Below, piece by piece: positions 24,436-29,911 of a stretch of DNA of 29,911 bases. A model generated the notes under the pieces. That model was not told the origin of the DNA and did no database searches. It was given only the letters and a program-made list of their open reading frames with translations. Location: contig JADBKA010000033.1 in the NCBI GenBank assembly GCA_014896635.1, positions 1-29,911 on the forward strand. Reading direction: 5' to 3'. The translations under genes were made by a program, and so were the position numbers. Numbering within the stretch: position 1 is the first letter of the stretch; the number at the start of each line of letters is the position of its first letter. Origin of the DNA: Ktedonobacteraceae bacterium. GTDB lineage: Bacteria; Chloroflexota; Ktedonobacteria; Ktedonobacterales; Ktedonobacteraceae.

Positions 24436-24728
24436 AATCCGGGCGGCCTCAAAAACTGGTGGAAATGGCGGCGCGCAGCGGTTCAGGTGCGGCTATACTT
24501 ACTCCTGTGCAGAGGAACCTGCCGGGCAGGTCCGGCGACCGGCAAAGCGTTGATTGTGGAACCCGGCGCACCGGTCGTTTGCAGTCCCTCGCTTCTCCGT
24601 CATTGCTCGTGAGCGAGGCCGGGCAGAACGGATCTTTCCTGCGAAGGGCTGTGCGCGGTCTTCTCGGATAGAGGATCGCGGGACCGGGCCGGCAGGGACT
24701 CACCAATAGTATTGGAAGGAGCAAGACA
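24436..24728 (+). ncRNA. Candidate structured RNA or leader, GC-rich, before the DUF4177-like gene
   Basis: No gene fits here, yet the stretch is rich in pairings: GGTTC/GAACC around 24480-24518; CGACCGG (24536-24542) with CCGGTCG (24571-24577); CCTCGCT (24587-24593) with AGCGAGG (24612-24618); AGTCCCT (24583-24589) with AGGGACT (24694-24700), which competes with the previous helix; GGTC with GACC (24657-24660, 24682-24685). The competing helices could allow switching. I could not match it to RNase P, tmRNA, SRP RNA or common riboswitches. It may be a leader of the next gene or an independent RNA; random pairing in GC-rich DNA is not excluded. Confidence 0.35.
24703..24715. promoter_or_regulatory. 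Short palindrome at the ribosome site of the DUF4177-like gene
   Basis: CCAATAGTATTGG has 6-base arms around one base and overlaps the start of GGAAGGAG (24714-24721). The one-base centre suits a DNA operator more than an RNA hairpin. Confidence 0.35.
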
Positions 24729-25037
24729 ATGGCGCAATGGGCCTATAAAGTGGTCTACATCGACTACCGGGGGCGCATCTCCTGCGAGGGCCAGGAGACT
24801 CTGATCGGCAACGAACGCCGTAGCGCCTTCGCACGCCGCTATCTGAACACCCTGGGCCGTGACAACTGGGAACTGGTAGGCATTCAGCCACTGACATCGA
24901 ACTCGGCGTACTACATCTTCAAACGCCCGGCGCAAGAAAGCGACTACGCAGAACAATCCCCATCTGCATCTGCACAGCAAACTCCGCCATCAGCCCCACC
25001 CGCGCAGGGCGGCAGTCCAACTGTAGAATCGGCCTGA
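24729..25037 (+). CDS. DUF4177-like small protein
   Basis: 102 residues. The folded part (1-67) has the DUF4177 pattern: W-YKVV at the start, GRDNWELVGIQPL in the middle and YYIFKRP at the end. The tail (68-102) is Ser/Pro/Gln-rich and disordered. Function of the family is unknown. GGAAGGAG gives a strong ribosome site. The gene stands alone after the self-complementary region and is convergent with the DUF4388 gene. Confidence 0.75.
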   Translation: MAQWAYKVVYIDYRGRISCEGQETLIGNERRSAFARRYLNTLGRDNWELVGIQPLTSNSAYYIFKRPAQESDYAEQSPSASAQQTPPSAPPAQGGSPTVESA

Positions 25038-25140
25038 TTGTGATTGAAGCGCGGGATCAGGTACAAAACCAGGACCGGCAGCATTCCATCTTACGAGACT
25101 CTTCTTCCAGGGCGTCCATCAGGGGCGTCCTGCTCCTGTT

Positions 25141-26409
25141 CTATAGAGCCTGATTGCGCTGGAGTTCAAACTGCTCAAACATTGTCTCCCAGACGGCCTG
25201 GTTCTGCAAACGTTCCTGTGGGCTGGCTATACGCGAATTGATCATCTCGAAAATGCAACTGAGGAGCCGCTGGAGCACTTTCGTCGCCTCTTCATAGAAG
25301 GCGGCGGCATGCTGGAGGTCTCCGCTCATGACACGATTGCAAAGGACGGCAAAATCTCCAACGTCGATGTGGTTGTGCTCGACACGGAAACGATAATTGC
25401 TTATGCTGGCGAGTCCTTCACTGTGCATTAGCGAACCGAGCGTGTTGGGATCGAGTTCAACTCCCCTGGCGTAACAGGCTTCGCTGAGCGCGTCCATCGT
25501 CCAGTTAACAAACTCGGCCAGTGCCGGCAGTTGTTCCATTGGCGTGCGGTGCTCTTCCCAGTCAGTTTCCATGCGCTCGATCAGGTTGAGCAGTTCAAAA
25601 TGCTCCAGTCGCAGCTTTTCGGCGGGATCGGGAAGGCGTATCTTGCGGCCATTGGTGGGCGGAACGATGTCCTGCGGGATGGGGAATAACATCCGCTGCT
25701 CGACAAGACGGGCCAGGTCGCGGGCCACATCGAGTTCCGGGCGACGGACAGCAGAGGCGATACGGCGAATGCTGCGATAGAGATTGACATGGGTGAGCAG
25801 TTCCATTGTACGGACATCAAAACGGAGAGGATAGGGGAGAGAAGGTGTCATTATCAACATGGTGCGCATGCCATGCGGCAAAAACGATTCCACCTCCTGC
25901 CACTCGTCGCTATAGCGTACTATCTCCATTGTGACACGCATCACGTCAATATCGAGCGACGTTTCGCCGTAAGGCAGGAGTTTCTGTATGCTCTTGCTGG
26001 CAATAAATTCGTAGGTTCCATCTTTCCACAGTCCCAGTTCACGCGCTATCCACAGGGCTTTTGTACGCAGCGCCTCTTTCAACTGCTGCTCACTGATGGC
26101 CCCCATCATGACCAGGCGCTCACCAATACGCTTCCCAAGCGGATCACGCAACTGTTGAGCAAAAGCCTGCTCAATGGAGTGGTACGTGGTCATGCCGAGT
26201 TGCTGAAGTACGTCTCCTATCGTTAACGTGCCAGCATCGAACTCAGAGCAGCTTGCCAATCTGCCCTCGTTGAAGTAGAGAATCCCCATTCGTCCTGTAC
26301 CCTGCTTGAGGTGGATCGCGCCAGTCATCCCGCCCATTTCCACCACTTGCAAAACTTCCACCAGCCCGAATTCCTTAAGCAAGCCGGACAGAACTGTACT
26401 TGTGGTCAT
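25141..26409 (-). CDS. DUF4388 domain protein
   Basis: 422 residues from ATG 26409, which has GGGGGA just upstream; the frame stays open to 26571 but the extra part has no support. The N-terminal 100 residues match DUF4388 (FGLVEVLQVVEMGGMTGAIHLKQ, then GRMGILYFNEGRLASC, and TLTIGDVLQQL), a domain common in bacterial regulatory proteins of signalling networks. The middle (about 100-180) continues the GERLVMMGAISEQQLKEAL pattern seen in such proteins, and the C-terminal half is helical without a recognised domain. No membrane helix, DNA-binding motif or receiver domain is seen, so the role is probably adaptor-like (inference). Confidence 0.75.
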   Translation of the reverse strand: MTTSTVLSGLLKEFGLVEVLQVVEMGGMTGAIHLKQGTGRMGILYFNEGRLASCSEFDAGTLTIGDVLQQLGMTTYHSIEQAFAQQLRDPLGKRIGERLVMMGAISEQQLKEALRTKALWIARELGLWKDGTYEFIASKSIQKLLPYGETSLDIDVMRVTMEIVRYSDEWQEVESFLPHGMRTMLIMTPSLPYPLRFDVRTMELLTHVNLYRSIRRIASAVRRPELDVARDLARLVEQRMLFPIPQDIVPPTNGRKIRLPDPAEKLRLEHFELLNLIERMETDWEEHRTPMEQLPALAEFVNWTMDALSEACYARGVELDPNTLGSLMHSEGLASISNYRFRVEHNHIDVGDFAVLCNRVMSGDLQHAAAFYEEATKVLQRLLSCIFEMINSRIASPQERLQNQAVWETMFEQFELQRNQAL

Positions 26410-26608
26410 GAGTCCCCCATACCATACTTTGACTCCAACTACAAAATAAATAGTAGCACAACATAGCTCAACATTCAACAGAATGAGACAGGCAGGGCTG
26501 GTCCAGGGAAGGTGGAATCCCTTTGCAAGCCTGGCTTCCCTCCCGGCATCCCGCTTCCAAAAAACCTGCACTCGAAAGAGCCGGTACCCTCCTGGACCCT
26601 TAAAAACA

Positions 26609-27787
26609 TTACATTCCCCAGGTCATGGGGAGTTTTTTCACACCAAAAACAATAAAACTCTTGATGATCTCCAGCGGCTCATCCACTACCTGCCAGCGAC
26701 CGGGCAGGCGGTCAAGCATGGCATTCAGAGCGATTTTTGCTTCCAGACGGGCCAGAGGAGCGCCCAGGCAAAAATGGATACCGCGACCAAAGCCCAGGTG
26801 GCGGTTGGGATCGCGCTCAATATCGAAGCGATCGGCGTGGGCAAACTCGCTCTCGTCACGGTTAGCCGAACCGATCCAGGCAATGACAAACTGGTCCGGG
26901 CCGATGCGCTGGTCGCCGATCACCGTCTCGGTGGTCGTAATGCGGGTCATAGCCTTGACCGGCGAGTAGTAGCGTAGCGCCTCCTCGATGGCAGACGGAA
27001 TCAGCGCGCGGTCAGCGCGCAGGCGCTCTACCACGCCGGGATTCTCGTCGAAGCAAAGTACCATGTTCCCTAAGAGATTTGTCGTCGTCTCGTTGCCTGC
27101 AACCAGCAACAGAGCGCAGAAGCCTAGCAGTTCTGCATCGCTCAGGCGTTCTCCATCGACCTCGGCTGCCAGCAAGGCGCTCACCAGGTCGTCCTGCGGA
27201 TGCAGGCGCCGTTCCTCAAGCACCTGCGAGAAGTAGCCGTACATGCCGCGAATCTCCTCAAAGAGCCTGTTGCGCTCTTCCTCCGTCATGTTCTCCTCAC
27301 CGGCAACGAGCGCATCCGACCAGCGTTTGAAATCGTCTCGCAGTTCGGGGGGGATACCAAGTAGCTCGGCAATAACGGTCACGGGCAGGGGATAGGCCAG
27401 GTCGCGCACCATATCCATACTGCCGGATGGCGCTGCCACGCGATCCAACAGTTCGTGGGTGATAGCAGTGATGCGCGGCTCAAGCTGCGCCACCATACGC
27501 GGCGTGAATGCCTGTGAGACCAGGCCGCGCAACTGGCGATGGCGTGGCGGGTCCATGCGCAGGATACTGGAGAGAATCGGGTCGGCTTCGCCCTCAAACT
27601 GTGCCATGCGATGGCCGTCGGATGAGAAGGTTGCATATTCGCTCAGCACTCGTGCCACGTCAGCGTAGCGGAAAACATGCCAGGCATTCGCCCACTGTTG
27701 ATCTTGCGCTACAGGTTGCGTAGCCCGCATTGTGCGATACCATTCGTAAGGATTGTGGAGTTGTTCTTTAAAGCTTTGTGTTTGCAT
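26609..27787 (-). CDS. Cytochrome P450
   Basis: 392 residues from ATG 27787 (GGAAAG upstream); a longer form from 27838 is less likely. Bacterial soluble P450 with I-helix AGNETTTNLL, K-helix EEALR (ExxR) and heme-binding FGRGIHFCLGAPLAR with the axial Cys. The closest feel is to CYP107-like actinobacterial/Chloroflexota enzymes, which hydroxylate macrolides, fatty acids or terpenoids; the substrate here is unknown. No ferredoxin or reductase gene is adjacent, so electrons must come from elsewhere. It lies upstream of and on the same strand as the DUF4388 gene, with a gap of about 200 bases. Confidence 0.95.
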   Translation of the reverse strand: MQTQSFKEQLHNPYEWYRTMRATQPVAQDQQWANAWHVFRYADVARVLSEYATFSSDGHRMAQFEGEADPILSSILRMDPPRHRQLRGLVSQAFTPRMVAQLEPRITAITHELLDRVAAPSGSMDMVRDLAYPLPVTVIAELLGIPPELRDDFKRWSDALVAGEENMTEEERNRLFEEIRGMYGYFSQVLEERRLHPQDDLVSALLAAEVDGERLSDAELLGFCALLLVAGNETTTNLLGNMVLCFDENPGVVERLRADRALIPSAIEEALRYYSPVKAMTRITTTETVIGDQRIGPDQFVIAWIGSANRDESEFAHADRFDIERDPNRHLGFGRGIHFCLGAPLARLEAKIALNAMLDRLPGRWQVVDEPLEIIKSFIVFGVKKLPMTWGM

Positions 27788-28019
27788 AAAACTGATCTTT
27801 CCAGTAACGCTAAAGGTACAAACATACCTTGACCCCAACTGTCTTTCTTTACGTCTGATATGACGGCCAGGTTAGAACGAAGAGTCAGCAGCCAGGCAAT
27901 AGCCCGCTCCTGTTCGACTTATTCTCGAATTTGAGTACAATCGCCTGAGAGGAGACAGCCACGCCGAAAGGGCGTTCTCACTCACAACGGAGATGGATAA
28001 TCAGAACCGGCTCTGAGAA

Positions 28020-28874
28020 TTAGAGGCAGAACTGCGCAAACGCCTGCCGCGACGCTTCTAGTCTGATCCCTTCAAACAGGTCGCGCTCCTCCCGGCGTCC
28101 CCCATTCACCAGGCTGAAAACGCGATAATACTCTTGCGTCCCCCACAGGCGCATGTGCAGCTCTTCGGGAATGTCGTTCAGCACCTCTTCCGCCGGGATC
28201 TGCGTGCGATGGCAGCGTACAGCCTGCACGACTCGCCGCCAGTAGACGCTGGTATCAAGGCGCGTGGTCATAACCCAGTGGTCCCAGGAGTACGCCCGCC
28301 GCTCTCGTCCATCAACGCGCATGACCAGCTCACCAAAAATGGGCATATAATACCGGAACCAGTCGGCAGGAGCCGTCCTGTAGTAGAGCTTTGAGACGGT
28401 ATGCGGCTCCAGTTCGCGTGCATAAGGACAGGCGGGATTGGCGGCGCACATTACCGCCGAGGTGGCAAACTGCGAGATGGCGATATGATCAGGATGGCCG
28501 TACAGTCCATCAGGGCCGAAAGTTACGACTACCTGTGGCCGCACCTGTCGCAACAAATACACAATTTTTGCGATAATCTCGCTCTCATTCGCCCGATCTA
28601 CCTCGCCATCCATATAATCGAGAAAATCAAGGCGCGCTACTCCGAGTACAGTAGCTGCTTCTCGCACTTCGATCTCGCGTATGCGTCCCAGTGCCTGCGG
28701 CCCCGGATACTCGCCCGGTTCGCCAAACCAGCCGCGCTCTCCCCGCGTCGCTACGATAAGACTCGTCTCGACGCCTTCTTCCGCGTACTTTGCCAGCGTG
28801 CCACCGAAAGCCAGAGATTCATCATCGGGATGAGCGAGAATGCTCATCAACTTCAACGGTTCTCGCATACACAT
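28020..28874 (-). CDS. PIG-L/LmbE family deacetylase
   Basis: 284 residues. The zinc-dependent deacetylase motifs are present: AHPDDE (14-19) and GPDGLYGHPDH with the third ligand His. Known members deacetylate N-acetylglucosaminyl compounds (mycothiol or bacillithiol precursors, GlcNAc-PI, antibiotics). The length and the middle loop (YMDGEVDRANESE) fit the MshB-like group, but I cannot fix the substrate. AAAGGAG lies five bases before ATG 28874. The PhnD-like gene is upstream on the same strand with a 73-base gap, so they could be cotranscribed. Confidence 0.92.
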   Translation of the reverse strand: MCMREPLKLMSILAHPDDESLAFGGTLAKYAEEGVETSLIVATRGERGWFGEPGEYPGPQALGRIREIEVREAATVLGVARLDFLDYMDGEVDRANESEIIAKIVYLLRQVRPQVVVTFGPDGLYGHPDHIAISQFATSAVMCAANPACPYARELEPHTVSKLYYRTAPADWFRYYMPIFGELVMRVDGRERRAYSWDHWVMTTRLDTSVYWRRVVQAVRCHRTQIPAEEVLNDIPEELHMRLWGTQEYYRVFSLVNGGRREERDLFEGIRLEASRQAFAQFCL

Positions 28875-28911
28875 CCGTTCTCCTTTAGCTTTTATCTTCT
28901 CATTAAGTTAT

Positions 28912-28927
28912 TTTTACACCTGTAAAA
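28912..28927. promoter_or_regulatory. Inverted repeat upstream of the deacetylase gene
   Basis: TTTTACA-CC-TGTAAAA is a perfect 7-bp inverted repeat in the 73-base gap before the deacetylase gene, 38 bases from its start codon. It is suited to bind a dimeric repressor; the regulator is unknown. Confidence 0.4.
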
Positions 28928-28947
28928 GACGTTACGATCTAGAAATA

Positions 28948-29790
28948 CTATCTTTGATCGCCTTTCAGCATGCTGACCGGCAAAGACAGATTTCTCTGTC
29001 TTCTGTTCGTTTCCAGTCTGATAGCACTCTGCCATGCCTGTACTTCGTCCTGAGTCTCCTCAATGAGAGGTACTGGTATAAAACGTTCAATTGCGCCTTC
29101 ATCAAGCTGCTGCGCAAAAAAGCTATCGTGATGGATCTGTAAAAATGCTTCACGCATTTTCTGCTTCAAACTGGAACTTACATGTGCGGCAACAACCACG
29201 AGGGGATGCGTTGAAGAACTGCAAGTACACAGCACGCGGAGTTGTGCTGTCATACGCGGGCTGTTGCGATACGCAAGCGCGAGCAGGCACGCATCAATGG
29301 CTGTGACATCGGCTTCGCGGTCAAGCACAAGGCGTAGCGCCCCGGCCTGTGATGCGGTTTCTATCGTTCTGCCGTTGTTGAAAGTGAAAGGAGTGGATGC
29401 CGGCAGGAATTGATTTTCTATATGTGACGCTCTACTGTGGTAGGCCCAGGTGCAGGTGTGGCGCTCCAGGTCGCTGAGCGTATTGAATGTACTCTCTCGG
29501 TGTACCACAATAGCAATCAATGTGGGTAATGCCTCATCTTCTGTCATACCCTTGAGCACAGGCACAGCCAGCGGTTCTACCGCGCATGGTTGCTGCGCCA
29601 GCAGTTGCATGTAAGCATGCGCACCGATAATGCCCGCGTCGGCATGCGCTACGGCAAAGTCGTCCAGGCTCTCACCATTCAGAAGAAGTGTCGGCACGCC
29701 TGTTCTGCGCTCTATATACTCAGTAATGTACAGAAAAGTTCTATACCAGTATGAGGCGAGGAAAGTCTCAAAAATGATAGTTTCTTTCAT
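28948..29790 (-). CDS. PhnD/SsuA-like solute-binding protein without signal peptide
   Basis: 280 residues from ATG 29790, preceded by CAGGAG at 11 bases; an earlier in-frame start at 29850 lacks support. The pattern fits the PhnD-type periplasmic-binding fold: FETFLASYWYRTFLYITEYIE, HADAGIIGAHAYMQLL, LIAIVVHRESTFNTLSDLERH, and VTAIDACLLAL. Neither start gives a signal peptide or lipobox, and no ABC transporter genes are adjacent, so it is probably a cytosolic sensor or binding protein and not an importer part. The ligand may be a phosphonate- or phosphate-like anion, but this is not shown by the sequence. Confidence 0.75.
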   Translation of the reverse strand: MKETIIFETFLASYWYRTFLYITEYIERRTGVPTLLLNGESLDDFAVAHADAGIIGAHAYMQLLAQQPCAVEPLAVPVLKGMTEDEALPTLIAIVVHRESTFNTLSDLERHTCTWAYHSRASHIENQFLPASTPFTFNNGRTIETASQAGALRLVLDREADVTAIDACLLALAYRNSPRMTAQLRVLCTCSSSTHPLVVVAAHVSSSLKQKMREAFLQIHHDSFFAQQLDEGAIERFIPVPLIEETQDEVQAWQSAIRLETNRRQRNLSLPVSMLKGDQR

Positions 29791-29854
29791 CCTATTGTGT
29801 CTCCTGTGGTCAGGCTGGCTAAGACAAAAATGTCGTCGGCTGCCTGACAATACG

Positions 29855-29877
29855 GTTCACGCTCAAAAAAGGTGAAC
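29855..29877. promoter_or_regulatory. Inverted repeat upstream of the PhnD-like gene
   Basis: GTTCAC (29855-29860) and GTGAAC (29872-29877) with flanking TAC/GTA across one bulged G, around an A-rich centre. It is 65 bases upstream of the start codon and may be an operator. Confidence 0.35.
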
Positions 29878-29911
29878 GTATAGAAACGTCAAAAATGGGT
29901 GAAGCGTAAAC

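Noticed and set aside
24358..24612. 84-codon plus-strand frame in the self-complementary region
   Set aside because: Composition is unlike a protein (Cys/Arg/Gly by base bias) and no ribosome site precedes it.
24376..24728. RNase P RNA, tmRNA or SRP RNA
   Set aside because: Short matches such as AGAGGAA and CAGGTCCGG occur, but the conserved cores of these RNAs are not present in order.
1..29911. CRISPR arrays, tRNA and rRNA genes
   Set aside because: No regularly spaced direct repeats and no tRNA or rRNA signature were found by reading; a covariance search was not possible.

Overview
The window looks like a piece of chromosome from a Chloroflexota bacterium, probably of the Ktedonobacteria type. 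This rests on protein character (a zinc-knuckle kinase-like protein with TPRs, a DUF4388 protein, a PhnD-like protein without a signal peptide, a single-chain ECF ATPase) and on moderately high GC with AT-rich intergenic promoters. The placement is inferred from family resemblance and was not computed. No rRNA, tRNA, CRISPR array or phage module was recognised.

Left part (1-8896): the 3' part of thrS, then a kinase-like/TPR protein and a ten-helix HAMP-like membrane protein on the minus strand. A divergent intergenic region separates these from an energy-coupling-factor (ECF) transporter pair: the membrane component EcfT overlaps a single-chain double ATPase (EcfA-EcfA'). The kinase-like protein lacks the catalytic Asp of the HRD motif and is probably a pseudokinase.

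Middle part (8897-16572): a junction near 9270 where the C-terminal part of a small membrane protein (minus strand, possibly an ECF S component) abuts the C-terminal part of a GH127 glycosidase (plus strand). This is what a deletion across two divergent 5' ends would leave. An intact GH172 (DUF2961) enzyme follows, then a long hairpin-rich spacer, a Wzz-like and a Wzx-like gene for surface polysaccharide, an MT-A70 adenine methyltransferase, and a TnpB (IS200/IS605-type) element with an intact RuvC site and 3' stem-loops typical of guide (omega) RNA.

Right part (16573-29911): an MFS exporter; an AT-rich two-gene module of a DUF6036-type nucleotidyltransferase and a conserved small partner, which looks acquired; an M20 peptidase followed closely by uvrC, which carries an extra hydrophilic insertion. 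A strong promoter with a CIRCE-like 16-bp palindrome precedes an FmdB-type zinc ribbon protein, a small hypothetical gene and an orphan histidine kinase. Next come a 390-base gene-free, GC-rich, strongly self-complementary stretch before a DUF4177-like gene, and then four minus-strand genes: DUF4388 protein, cytochrome P450, PIG-L deacetylase and a PhnD-like solute-binding protein.

The points most worth a second look are the self-complementary region at 24376-24728, the double-truncation scar at about 9270, the TnpB element and the changed tail of the methylase beside it, and the nucleotidyltransferase module.
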